Of a stretch of 23,997 bases of DNA, positions 1 through 7,493 are shown one piece after another (position 1 is the stretch's first letter; every line of letters starts with the position of its first letter). The DNA is from JARRQB01 sp965368585. Its GTDB lineage: Bacteria > Pseudomonadota > Gammaproteobacteria > Chromatiales > Chromatiaceae. The notes under the pieces are model-generated. The model did not search any database, was not told the origin of the DNA, and was given only the letters and a program-made list of their open reading frames with translations. The stretch is from assembly GCA_965368585.1 (NCBI GenBank), contig CBDUNM010000069.1, positions 1-23,997 of the forward strand, written 5' to 3'. A program made the translations under genes and the position numbers.

Positions 1-728
1 AGCGACAGCCAGCCAATAAAGGTCATGTCGTCGGTCCACCACGAAAGGGTGAACCCCTCGATATCCGACAGGGTTTGGCCCGCCTGTACAAACCCGCCGC
101 CATCCCCGGCATAGAGCACCACGGCCGGCATGATGATCAGCGCCAGCATCATGATGAAGCCTTGCACAAAATCCGTCAGGCAGACGGCGAGAAAGCCACC
201 GACCACCGTGTAGGCGAGTACGATGCCGAGCGTCAGCCAAACGCCGGTCTGATAACCGCCGCCGAAGGCGGAAGAAAAAAGCTTGCCGCCGGCGACCAGG
301 CCGGAGGCTGTGTAGACGGCGAAGAACAGCACGATGATGATCGCGGACACCACACGCAGCGTCGTGGCCTGACTCGGAAAACGGTTGCCGAGGAATTCCG
401 GGATGGTCAAGGCATTGTCGTAGCGCTCGGTCTGCTCACGCAGCCTCGGTGCGACGACGATCCAGTTGACCAGGGCGCCGATGAACAGGCCGACCCCGAT
501 CCAGGCCTCGACCAGCCCGGCCGCGTAGAGCGCGCCTGGAAGACCAAGGAGCAGCCAACCCGACATGTCCGATGCCCCCGCCGAAAGCGCAGCGACTGCC
601 GGCGGCAGATCGCGTCCGCCGAGCATGTATTCCTCGGAATTCGAGGTCGATTTCCGCCACGCGTAAAAACCGATGGCGATCATGGCCGCAAAATAGATGA
701 TCAGACTGACCCAGATTCCCGTCTGCAT
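1..728 (-). CDS. putP: Sodium/proline symporter PutP, N-terminal part (runs off left edge)
   Basis: This inner-membrane protein of the sodium:solute symporter family imports proline together with Na+. About 242 N-terminal residues are present; the family is usually about 490-500 residues, so half is outside the window. The frame is open from the ATG at 726-728 to base 1. The translation shows the PutP pattern EEYMLGGRDLPP, then ALSAGASDMSGWLLLGLPGA near residues 47-67, then GGFLAV.LTDFVQG near residue 170, with several long hydrophobic segments. The start is preceded by a good ribosome binding site (GGGAG, 7 bases before ATG). The gene lies 27 bp after the putA stop on the same strand, so putA-putP is probably one operon for uptake and oxidation of proline. 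The position usually SW before TDF reads CL here, a small deviation. Family assignment is firm; substrate rests on similarity and on putA next door. Confidence 0.93.
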   Translation of the reverse strand, partial: MQTGIWVSLIIYFAAMIAIGFYAWRKSTSNSEEYMLGGRDLPPAVAALSAGASDMSGWLLLGLPGALYAAGLVEAWIGVGLFIGALVNWIVVAPRLREQTERYDNALTIPEFLGNRFPSQATTLRVVSAIIIVLFFAVYTASGLVAGGKLFSSAFGGGYQTGVWLTLGIVLAYTVVGGFLAVCLTDFVQGFIMMLALIIMPAVVLYAGDGGGFVQAGQTLSDIEGFTLSWWTDDMTFIGWLS

Positions 729-755
729 CGTGTTGCTCCCGTTGTACGTAGAAAG

Positions 756-1036
756 TCAGGCAACAGCGGCGAGCAGGCTGGTGTTGCCCCCGGCCGCCGT
801 CGTGTCGATGCAGATATGCCGCTCTGCGTAGAAGCGCGCCGGGCAGATCACGTCGGTCTCGAGCAAGACGATGCGGCCATCGCGGCGCGCCAGCGCGCGT
901 CTCAGGCCTCGCGTCCAGGCCGAATCCCCGGCGGCCGCAACCGTGACCAGGCCGAGTACGTCGGGCAGTGCCTCGGGCGGCACGCTGCCGTCGATACCCG
1001 CAACCGGCGCACCGGCCCGGATCAGCGGCGTCGACC
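756..1036 (-). pseudogene. putA: Out-of-frame C-terminal segment of putA (about 92 codons)
   Basis: After the main putA frame ends, the neighbouring minus-strand frame continues PutA-like protein: STPLIRAGAPVAGIDG, then ALARRDGRIVLL, and finally the hallmark PutA tail ERHICIDTTAAGGNTSLL just before a TGA at 756-758. The main frame reads ...LSVAPG then RRR-stop. Switching frame at the three-C run 1035-1037 gives ...LSVAPGSTPLIRAG, a smooth join. One extra C (G on the coding strand) there would restore a continuous protein of about 1215 residues. The joint corresponds to a -1 shift, but no canonical slippery heptamer is visible, so programmed frameshifting looks unlikely. A sequencing or assembly error and a true single-base deletion both remain possible. 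In bifunctional PutA this tail helps close the substrate-channelling tunnel, so a real truncation could matter for function. Confidence 0.8.
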
Positions 1037-4000
1037 CGGCGCGACACTCAGCGCGGGACAGCCCGCCGCAAGCGCTTGCGCCGCCTGCGCCAGCGCCGTT
1101 TCGATCTCCGGCCCCAGGCACAGAATCGGTCCCCTGGGCGGCATCGACATGCGGTTCGATTCCCCGGTCGGACCAGGCAGTTCGAAGTGCCCGTTGTCGA
1201 AGGCCGCCGCGGCGTTCACCGCGCGCCGCACGAGCGCGCCGGCACCGTTGAGCGCCCGCCGAAGTACCTGGACCCGGTCATTGCGGGCGGCCCAGGCGGT
1301 TGCATCGATCGCAGCCAGCGCCGCACCGACCCGCTGTGCTGCGACGGACCCGGCCTCGGGCGCGGGATGCTCCGCCGACGGCTCGGTGCGGCGGAAACGG
1401 TTGACATAGTTCGGCCCTCCCGCCTTCGGCCCGGTACCGGACAGCCCCTCGCCACCGAAGGGCTGGCTGCCGACGATGGCGCCAATCTGATTGCGGTTGA
1501 CGTAAATGTTGCCAACGTGGAGGCGGTCGACGATCTGTTGCACGCGGTCGTCGATCCGGGTGTGCAGGCCGAAGGTCAGGCCGAAGCCGCGGGCATTGAT
1601 CGCATCGACGGTCTTGTCGATATCCCGGGCCTTGAAGGTGGCAAGGTGCAGGACCGGACCGAAGACCTCGCGCTCGAGATCCCCGATGCCGTCGACCTCG
1701 ACCAGCGCGGCGCCTACGAAGGTGCCGATACCCGGTGCGTCGAGCCGTTTCAAAAGACGCCCCTTCTGTGCCTGCGCGTCGACATACGCGGTGATATCGG
1801 CCCGGGCCTCGGCATCGATGACCGGCGCAATGTCGGTGTCGAGTGACCATGGATCGCCGGTGACCAGCGCGTCCATCGCGCCCTTCAGCATCTCGATCAT
1901 CCGCTGCTTCGTTTCTTCCTGGACATAGAGGATCCGCAACGCCGAGCAGCGCTGGCCCGCCGACTGGAAGGACGATGCGACGATGTCGTCCACGGCCTGT
2001 TCCGGCAGCGCGGTCGAATCCACGATCATCGCGTTCAGTCCACCGGTCTCGGCGATCAGCACGGCGTCGGCGCGCGCGTTCGCGGCCAGCGCCGTATGGA
2101 TTCTCTGCGCCGTCTCGGTCGACCCGGTGAAACAGACGCCGGCGACCCGCGCGTCCGAGGTGAGCGGTCCACCGACCGTCGGGCCGTCGCCCGGCAACAG
2201 CTGAAAGGCCGCCTTTGGCACGCCGGCCTCGCGGAACAGTTGCGCAGCACGCGTCGCGATGATCGGCGTCTGCTCGGCCGGTTTCGCCACGACGGCGTTG
2301 CCCGCGGCCAGCGCGGCCGCGACCTGACCGGTATAGATCGCCAGCGGAAAGTTCCACGGGCTGATGCAGACGAAGACGCCGCGCGCCGTGCCCGGCTCCT
2401 CGGCGTCCAGGCGCTCCGCTTCCTGGGCGTAGAAGCGCAGGAAATCGACGGCCTCGCGCACCTCGGCCACGCCGTCGAGCAGGATCCTGCCGGCCTCGCG
2501 CGCGGCGATGGCGCAGAACTCGGCCATGTGTTCCTCGTAGAGATCCGCGATCCGGCGGAGCACCGCCGCGCGCTCCGCTGCCGGCGTAGCGGACCATTGA
2601 TCGAACCCGTCCTGCGCGGCGTCGAGCGCGCGCGCGACTTCGGACCCGGTTGCCTCGTGGACGTGCCCGACGAGACGACCGTCGGCCGGCGAACGCACGT
2701 CCCTGGCCTGACCTTCCGGCGCGGCGTCGTCGGCGAGGACCGGGCGCGCGGTCCAGCGTGTCTCGGCAAAACGGTTGCGCGCCTCGACGAGTTCCAGCGC
2801 GCTCGCCGGCTCTTGCAGTCGATAGCCCTTGGAGTTCTCGCGCCCCGGCTTGAACAGGTCACGCGGCAGACGGATGTCCGGATTCTGGATCGGCTCGTTC
2901 GCCAGCGCGTGCGCCACGGGGTCGGCGGCGATCACCCGTGGCGGGATGTCCTCGTTGACCATCTGATTGACGAAGCTCGAGTTCGCGCCGTTCTCCAACA
3001 GGCGCCGCACGAGGTAGGCCAGCAGGTCCTTGTGCGGCCCGCAGGGCGCGTAGATGCGGCAGCGCGTCCCGGCCTGCGAGCGGACGATCCCGTGCAGGGA
3101 TTCGCCCATGCCATGCAGGCGCTGGAACTCGAAGTTGTCGCGTTCGCTTCCCGCCATCTCGAGGACCGCCGCACAAGTGTGGGCGTTATGGGTCGCGAAT
3201 TGCGCATAGATCCGGTCGCGCATGTCGAGCAGCATCCGCGCGCACGACATGTAGGACACATCGGTATTCACCTTGCGCGTGAAGACCGGGAAGGACGCCG
3301 CCCCAAGCTCCTGTGCCAGCTTGATCTCCGTATCCCAGTAAGCGCCCTTGACCAGGCGCACCATGATTTTCCGATCGAGCCGTTCTGCAAGCGCGTAGAG
3401 GTGGTGCAGAACCTCGGGCGCCCGTTTGCCATAGGCCTGAACGACGACGCCGAAGCCCTCCCATCCTTTCAGGTTTTGATCCGACAGCACCGCATCGACC
3501 ACGTCGAGCGAGACATCCAGCCGGTCCTGTTCCTCGGCGTCGATATTGAAACCGACCCCGGCTTTCGCCGCCATCTGCGCCAGCTGCAGACAACGCGGAA
3601 TCACCTGCTCCTCGAGCGCCTTGCGGTGCGTGGTCAGGTAACGTGGCGACAGCGCCGAGAGCTTGACCGAGATCCCGGGATTGTCGCGGATGTCACCGCT
3701 TGCGACTTTCGCGATTTGCGAAATCGCGTGGGCGTAGCTACCGAAGAACGCCTTCGCATCCGCCTCGGATCGGGCACCCTCACCCAGCATGTCGTACGAG
3801 TAGGTATAGCCTTTCCTGCGCAACGTCTCGGCGCGCTTGATGCCTTCTTCGATGGTCTGGCCGAGGACGAATTGCTGACCCATGATGCGCATTGCCCGTC
3901 CGACCGCCGTTCGTACGACAGGCTCACCCAGCCGCTTGATAAGTCGGCGCGCGCCGGCTGCCGGCCTCGAGGGATCGTCGTCGAGAATGCGCCCGGTCAG

Positions 4001-4402
4001 CATCAGCGCCCAGGTCGACGCGTTGACCAGCGGCGAGAAGGATTGCCCGAGATGCGCACTCCAGTCCGACGGCGCGATCTTGTCTTCGATCAGGTCGTCG
4101 ATCGTTTCGGCATCGGGTACCCGCAACAATGCCTCGGCCAGGCACATGAGGCCGACGCCTTCGTCGGTCGAGAGGCCGTATTCGTCGAGAAATGCCTCCA
4201 TCATCGTCGGGTTGGTGTCGTCGCGGACCCGCTGGATAAGCCTCGATGCCTCGTCCACGACGGCCTCACGCCGGTCTGGCGCAAGCCCCAGCCGTGCGAC
4301 AAGGTCGCGCACGGCCCGGGCCTCGTCGACGCTGTAGCGCGCGCGGACCGCAGCCCGTGTTTCTGTGCCCGCGAACTGATTGACCCGCCCCTCGGATTTC
4401 AT
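1022..4402 (-). CDS. putA: Bifunctional proline dehydrogenase / glutamate-semialdehyde dehydrogenase PutA (frameshifted near its 3' end)
   Basis: PutA oxidises proline to glutamate in two steps: an FAD-dependent proline dehydrogenase, then an NAD-dependent aldehyde dehydrogenase. The reading frame gives 1126 residues. The dehydrogenase barrel covers roughly residues 90-490, with RLVKGAYWD at 349-357, ATHNAHT at 403-409 and the substrate-site stretch YLVRRLLENGANSS at 463-476. The aldehyde dehydrogenase domain covers roughly 540-1040, with SPWNFPLAIYTGQ at 681-693, FTGSTE at 758-763, catalytic Glu785 (ETGG) and catalytic Cys819 (SAGQRCS). There is no N-terminal ribbon-helix-helix DNA-binding region, so it is not the E. 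coli-type autorepressor. The size and the C-terminal domain fit the so-called type B PutA. Past residue 1123 the frame reaches a premature stop, while the expected C-terminus continues in another frame (separate entry). The ATG at 4400-4402 has only a weak ribosome binding site. Confidence 0.93.
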   Translation of the reverse strand: MKSEGRVNQFAGTETRAAVRARYSVDEARAVRDLVARLGLAPDRREAVVDEASRLIQRVRDDTNPTMMEAFLDEYGLSTDEGVGLMCLAEALLRVPDAETIDDLIEDKIAPSDWSAHLGQSFSPLVNASTWALMLTGRILDDDPSRPAAGARRLIKRLGEPVVRTAVGRAMRIMGQQFVLGQTIEEGIKRAETLRRKGYTYSYDMLGEGARSEADAKAFFGSYAHAISQIAKVASGDIRDNPGISVKLSALSPRYLTTHRKALEEQVIPRCLQLAQMAAKAGVGFNIDAEEQDRLDVSLDVVDAVLSDQNLKGWEGFGVVVQAYGKRAPEVLHHLYALAERLDRKIMVRLVKGAYWDTEIKLAQELGAASFPVFTRKVNTDVSYMSCARMLLDMRDRIYAQFATHNAHTCAAVLEMAGSERDNFEFQRLHGMGESLHGIVRSQAGTRCRIYAPCGPHKDLLAYLVRRLLENGANSSFVNQMVNEDIPPRVIAADPVAHALANEPIQNPDIRLPRDLFKPGRENSKGYRLQEPASALELVEARNRFAETRWTARPVLADDAAPEGQARDVRSPADGRLVGHVHEATGSEVARALDAAQDGFDQWSATPAAERAAVLRRIADLYEEHMAEFCAIAAREAGRILLDGVAEVREAVDFLRFYAQEAERLDAEEPGTARGVFVCISPWNFPLAIYTGQVAAALAAGNAVVAKPAEQTPIIATRAAQLFREAGVPKAAFQLLPGDGPTVGGPLTSDARVAGVCFTGSTETAQRIHTALAANARADAVLIAETGGLNAMIVDSTALPEQAVDDIVASSFQSAGQRCSALRILYVQEETKQRMIEMLKGAMDALVTGDPWSLDTDIAPVIDAEARADITAYVDAQAQKGRLLKRLDAPGIGTFVGAALVEVDGIGDLEREVFGPVLHLATFKARDIDKTVDAINARGFGLTFGLHTRIDDRVQQIVDRLHVGNIYVNRNQIGAIVGSQPFGGEGLSGTGPKAGGPNYVNRFRRTEPSAEHPAPEAGSVAAQRVGAALAAIDATAWAARNDRVQVLRRALNGAGALVRRAVNAAAAFDNGHFELPGPTGESNRMSMPPRGPILCLGPEIETALAQAAQALAAGCPALSVAPGRRR

Positions 4403-4433
4403 CTCGTGCTCGCTGCTGTTGTGGTTCCGGCCA

Positions 4434-4461
4434 TTGATAAAATCCCGGGCTTGATCGTCAA
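4434..4461 (-). promoter_or_regulatory. Candidate sigma-70 promoter for putA-putP
   Basis: On the minus strand, TTGACG (4456-4461) lies 16 bases before TATCAA (4434-4439). That gives 5/6 and 4/6 matches to the -35 and -10 consensus. It would start transcription about 25 bases before the putA ATG. It is a sequence match only. Confidence 0.4.
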
Positions 4462-4845
4462 GGACGGTTTGAAGCGCCCCGGATCACGTCGACACCGCTA
4501 AGGTGCAATAATGGCTGAAAAAGAACGGATTGGTAAGGGGGCGAAGATAAACGAGTTCAAGACCCCCACAAGATCAAAGGGATCAAATCAAAGAAATCGA
4601 ATGGGTCAGTTTCGAGCGATCCGTTCAGCCCTTCGATAGCCTGCCGACTTTCGGTCGACCCTCTGGGCTGACTTCTTACCGGCTGCGCCAACCTCGCCTT
4701 AATCAGTGGGTCGTGTCCGGTCGCTCAGAAAATCAGAAAGCCGCCGTTCGCGAGTTGAGCCGACTGCTTCCGCTGAATCGCCAGCCGCCGGAGCATACCG
4801 CCAGCTGGCCATTCCGCCATCAAGACCGGGGATTCGGTCTCTTGG
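4462..4845. other. Intergenic stretch without a supported gene
   Basis: These bases separate putA from the small secreted-protein gene. The stretch looks less GC-rich than putA. It contains a short tandem-like run of ATCAAA units (about 4573-4593), a CCAGCTGG palindrome at 4801-4808, and a plus-strand reading frame of 42 codons from the ATG at 4511, preceded by AAGGTG. That frame is basic, has no recognisable motif and is not called as a gene. No tRNA, insertion sequence or CRISPR-like structure was found. Confidence 0.5.
4821..4844 (-). terminator. Hairpin directly after the small secreted-protein gene (weak terminator candidate)
   Basis: Starting within two bases of the stop codon on the minus strand, CAAGAGACCG pairs with CGGTCTTG across a six-base loop, giving eight base pairs with a two-base bulge. 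No T-tract follows, so it may stabilise an RNA 3' end rather than terminate on its own. Confidence 0.3.
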
Positions 4846-5220
4846 TCAGTCGCATTGATTGAGATCCGGCCGGTTCTTGTCGCAGAAATTCGGACCTGCC
4901 GGGTCCGCATTGCCCTCGACATCGAAGCCTCCGCTGAGAGCCTGTCCGTTGTACGTGGCCGTGATGACCTTGTACTTCGTGATGTCGAGTCGGGAATTGG
5001 CGCACGACTTCAGTGCAGCTGAAGCACATGCTTCCGGTGAATCTGCGGGTTTGGTCTTGTCACATTCCGCTTTCCCGTCACATTTCTTGAATGACACGGC
5101 CTCTTGGCCCTGGCACGCAGTCCGAACGTAATGGACGACGCAACCGCTATCATCCGCGATAGAGGTACCGGCAAAGCCGAGGCTCGCCACGAGCCCAAAA
5201 GCGACAGTTGCAGCCTTCAT
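4846..5220 (-). CDS. Small secreted protein with eight cysteines, function unknown
   Basis: This 124-residue protein is not one I recognise. Residues 1-22 form a clear Sec signal peptide (KAATVAFGLVASLGFAG core) with a likely cleavage after SIA, leaving about 102 residues in the periplasm or outside. The mature part has eight cysteines, at 27, 36, 47, 53, 65, 73, 113 and 123, an even number that suggests four disulfides. Lysine and aspartate are frequent. The gene is supported by an almost ideal ribosome binding site, AAGGAG, nine bases before the ATG. It is a single-gene unit: 443 bp from putA downstream and about 526 bp from rnhB upstream, all on the same strand, with a hairpin at its 3' end. 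No lipobox follows the signal peptide, so it is not an obvious lipoprotein. No catalytic motif is visible. A structural or binding role is possible, but that is only a guess. Confidence 0.8.
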   Translation of the reverse strand: MKAATVAFGLVASLGFAGTSIADDSGCVVHYVRTACQGQEAVSFKKCDGKAECDKTKPADSPEACASAALKSCANSRLDITKYKVITATYNGQALSGGFDVEGNADPAGPNFCDKNRPDLNQCD

Positions 5221-5746
5221 AGTTTTCTACTCCTTAGTAAATGGGGTCTTGGTTAGGAAAAACTTGTCCCGGGGTTGCGCACGCCCCGTTGGGAATTCTC
5301 TTCTCGTTAAGAATCGTAGCGGCAATAGCCACGTGCAACGATGACGCAGGTCACACTAAATCAAGTCAGCCGCAGTGCCTGGTTGCTGTGAAGGAACACA
5401 GTCATTCCTGCCAGCGAACGATTCTTGTCGGACGTTGCTTGGAACACGGGTACCAGGTTCATTGTCAGCAGTATCCATACCCTCCTGCTGCGCACTTGTG
5501 GCTGGCCGAGGTGCGGCTGGTGAGGCTGATCTGATACCCGTTGCAGGCGCACCTGAAGCAAACGATACATAGAACAGAAACGCCTGGACGCATTCAGCAT
5601 ATTTAAGCGTGAAAGTACCGCCTTCGTGTTGACCGTGATCCAGGCAAACAAGGAACTGTCAGACAAAGCCGCCCGTTCGAAAAGTGTGGTCTATCGGCTT
5701 GAGTACGCCTTACGCGACACACAACAAAACGCCGTTCGCAACCCGG
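5221..5746. other. Intergenic stretch of about 526 bp without a supported gene
   Basis: This separates rnhB from the small secreted-protein gene. Short open frames exist on both strands, but none has a ribosome binding site, a recognisable motif or convincing codon use. It must hold the promoter of the secreted-protein gene. A TTGCAC at 5334-5339 on the minus strand is a possible -35, but no good -10 follows. Otherwise I see nothing assignable. Confidence 0.5.
5716..5746 (-). terminator. Weak terminator candidate at the end of the rnhB operon
   Basis: Right after the rnhB stop, the minus strand can form a short bulged stem (CC..GTT loop GCG AACGG), followed by the T-rich run GTTTTGTTGTG. The stem is only five base pairs, so this is a weak call. 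It is supported mainly by lying at the end of a long same-strand gene series. Confidence 0.25.
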
Positions 5747-6328
5747 TTATGAAAGGTTGCAGACCCGCCTTACGGGTCCGAAGCTGCGGCGGTGAATCGG
5801 CGTCACGCCGAGTCGTTCCAGTGCCTCGACATGCGCCCTGGTCGGGTAGCCCTTGTGTCGCGCCAGACCGTAACCTGGATACTGTTGGTCGAGCGTTACC
5901 AGCTCCAGGTCGCGCGCCACCTTGGCCAGGATCGACGCGGCGCTGATACAGGCGATCGTGGAGTCGCCCCCGACGATTGCCGCACCTCGGCAGGGCAGTT
6001 CTCTGGGCAACCGGTTGCCGTCGACCAACGCCAACTGAGGCGGTATCGCAAGTGCGACAACCGCCCGGTGCATGGCCAGCAGACTCGCGTGCAGAATGTT
6101 CAGGCGATCGATCTCCTCCACCTCCGCACGACCCAGCGCCCACGCCAAAGAGCGTTCTTTGATGACCGCCGCCAGCTCGCTACGGCGTTTCTCGCTCAAT
6201 TTCTTCGAATCGTCCAGACCGGCGATCGGTCGCGCGGGATTCAAGATCACGGCAGCGCTCACTACCGGGCCGGCGAGGGGTCCCCGCCCCGCCTCGTCGA
6301 CGCCGCAGGTCAGCACGTCAAGCGTCAT
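5747..6328 (-). CDS. rnhB: Ribonuclease HII
   Basis: RNase HII cuts RNA in RNA-DNA hybrids and removes single ribonucleotides from DNA in the cytoplasm. The protein is 193 residues, close to the 198 of E. coli. It carries CGVDEAGRGPLAGPVV with catalytic Asp11 and Glu12, then LVDGN with Asp103, and GGDSTIACISAASILAKVARD with Asp122, so all four metal-binding acids are present. The ATG at 6326-6328 is preferred over an upstream start at 6370, because the longer version adds a non-conserved tail. With this start the gene overlaps the end of lpxB by 11 bp, typical of translational coupling. It is the last gene of the lpx cluster here. In E. coli dnaE and accA follow rnhB; here they do not. Confidence 0.95.
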   Translation of the reverse strand: MTLDVLTCGVDEAGRGPLAGPVVSAAVILNPARPIAGLDDSKKLSEKRRSELAAVIKERSLAWALGRAEVEEIDRLNILHASLLAMHRAVVALAIPPQLALVDGNRLPRELPCRGAAIVGGDSTIACISAASILAKVARDLELVTLDQQYPGYGLARHKGYPTRAHVEALERLGVTPIHRRSFGPVRRVCNLS

Positions 6329-7466
6329 CCAACGCCAACAATGCGAGTATGGCGCTAGCCGCCTCAGCATTGGTGTCCAACTGCATGGAAAGATGAATAT
6401 CGCGATACCGCGCGGCGATCGCCCGCACCTTTTGCGGATCGCGAAAAAACCCCAGGATCGCGGGCGTCAGGTTATCGGCGTGACAAGCATCTTGAATGAA
6501 CTCCGGCGCCAGTTCCTCGTCTGCCAATATATTCGCCAGCGCGACGTGCTTGACTTTCACCAGGCCGAAGGTGTGGGCGATCAGGTAGGTCAGCCAGTGC
6601 AATTTGTAACCCACCACCATAGGACGCTTACTCAGCATCGCTTCGAATGTCGCGGTGCCCGATGCCGTCAGCACCACGTCGGCGGCGGCCAGCACAGCGT
6701 GGGTGCCGCCAATGATCCGGGTTACTTCGCTAGCCGATCCGGCTTGACGCTGGGCGTCGACGAACGCGCGTTCGGTACTGGTATTGACCAGGGGAACGAC
6801 GACCTGCAATTCCGGTAGCGCCGCCCGGCAGCGTGCGGCGGCTTGCAGAAACGGCGCGGTCAGCGATTTCACTTCGTTGTTTCGACTGCCTGGCAGCACC
6901 GCCAGCACGGGCGCTGATTCCGCCAGCCCCAGCTGCAGCCGGGCCGCTGACCGGTCGGGCTCCAACGGCAGGTCTCTCGCGAGCGGATGTCCGACGTACT
7001 CCACCGGCACGCGGTGCTTGCGCAGAAACTCGACCTCGAACGGAAATATGCCGAGCAGCAGATCGACCGCAGCACGCAGCGTTTTGACCCGACTCGATCG
7101 CCAGGCCCACACGGTAGGGCTCACGTAGTGCACGGTCTTGATACCGGCATCGCGCAACTGTCGCTCCAAACCGAGATTGAAATCGGGTGCGTCGATTCCG
7201 ACAAAGCAGTCCGGTGGATTTTGTCGCCAGCGCTCCGCCAGATGCCGGCGCAAGCGCAGCAGGCGCGGCAAATGCCGAATGACCTCGGCCAGGCCCATGA
7301 CGGACAGCGTATCCATGGGAACCCAGCTATCCAGACCTTCCGCCTGCATCCGCTCGCCCCCGATGCCTTCGAAGTAGATGTCCGGACGTTGGGTCCGTAA
7401 ACCCTTCATCAGCCCCGCGCCGAGCAGATCGCCTGACGCTTCCATTGCCAAGATGCCGATACGCAT
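6318..7466 (-). CDS. lpxB: Lipid-A-disaccharide synthase
   Basis: LpxB joins UDP-2,3-diacylglucosamine to 2,3-diacylglucosamine-1-phosphate (lipid X), forming the lipid A disaccharide at the inner face of the inner membrane. The protein is 382 residues, the usual length. It shows EASGDLLGAGL at the N-terminus, DAPDFNLGLE near residue 94, VSPTVWAWR near 117, VLPGSRNNEV near 193, and ASGTATFEAM with VVGYK near 270-290, all characteristic of this GT19 glycosyltransferase. The usual GEASGD motif reads MEASGD here. The start is the ATG at 7464-7466; an in-frame GTG two codons earlier (7472) is possible. No good ribosome binding site is seen for either. The gene starts 27 bp after lpxA and overlaps rnhB at its end. 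Confidence 0.95.
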   Translation of the reverse strand: MRIGILAMEASGDLLGAGLMKGLRTQRPDIYFEGIGGERMQAEGLDSWVPMDTLSVMGLAEVIRHLPRLLRLRRHLAERWRQNPPDCFVGIDAPDFNLGLERQLRDAGIKTVHYVSPTVWAWRSSRVKTLRAAVDLLLGIFPFEVEFLRKHRVPVEYVGHPLARDLPLEPDRSAARLQLGLAESAPVLAVLPGSRNNEVKSLTAPFLQAAARCRAALPELQVVVPLVNTSTERAFVDAQRQAGSASEVTRIIGGTHAVLAAADVVLTASGTATFEAMLSKRPMVVGYKLHWLTYLIAHTFGLVKVKHVALANILADEELAPEFIQDACHADNLTPAILGFFRDPQKVRAIAARYRDIHLSMQLDTNAEAASAILALLALDDA

Positions 7467-7493
7467 GGTCACGTTTGCGATATCATTGCATTA

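Noticed and set aside
1030..1042. Programmed -1 frameshifting as the explanation for putA
   Set aside because: No X-XXY-YYZ slippery heptamer is visible, and PutA proteins are not known to use recoding. A one-base deletion or sequence error is simpler.
75..1409. A 444-codon plus-strand open frame over putP and the end of putA
   Set aside because: Low-complexity translation antisense to clearly coding DNA, caused by GC-rich third positions.
2096..4501. An 801-codon open frame on the plus strand opposite putA
   Set aside because: It is antisense to a gene with complete catalytic motifs, is rich in Arg, Asp and Gly as expected from reading GC-rich codons backwards, and shows no domain or ribosome binding site.
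4573..4593. Short ATCAAA-like repeats as a possible CRISPR or iteron array
   Set aside because: Only about three imperfect six-base units, without regular spacers, and no replication or Cas gene nearby.
4511..4639. A 42-codon plus-strand frame starting ATGGCTGAAAAAG, with AAGGTG five bases upstream
   Set aside because: The ribosome binding site is suggestive, but the peptide is short, basic, low in complexity and unlike anything recognised. One would need homologues or translation data to call it.
5361..5666. Overlapping ~100-codon frames on both strands between the secreted-protein gene and rnhB
   Set aside because: No ribosome binding sites, only non-ATG starts in some, no motifs, and the frames contradict each other.
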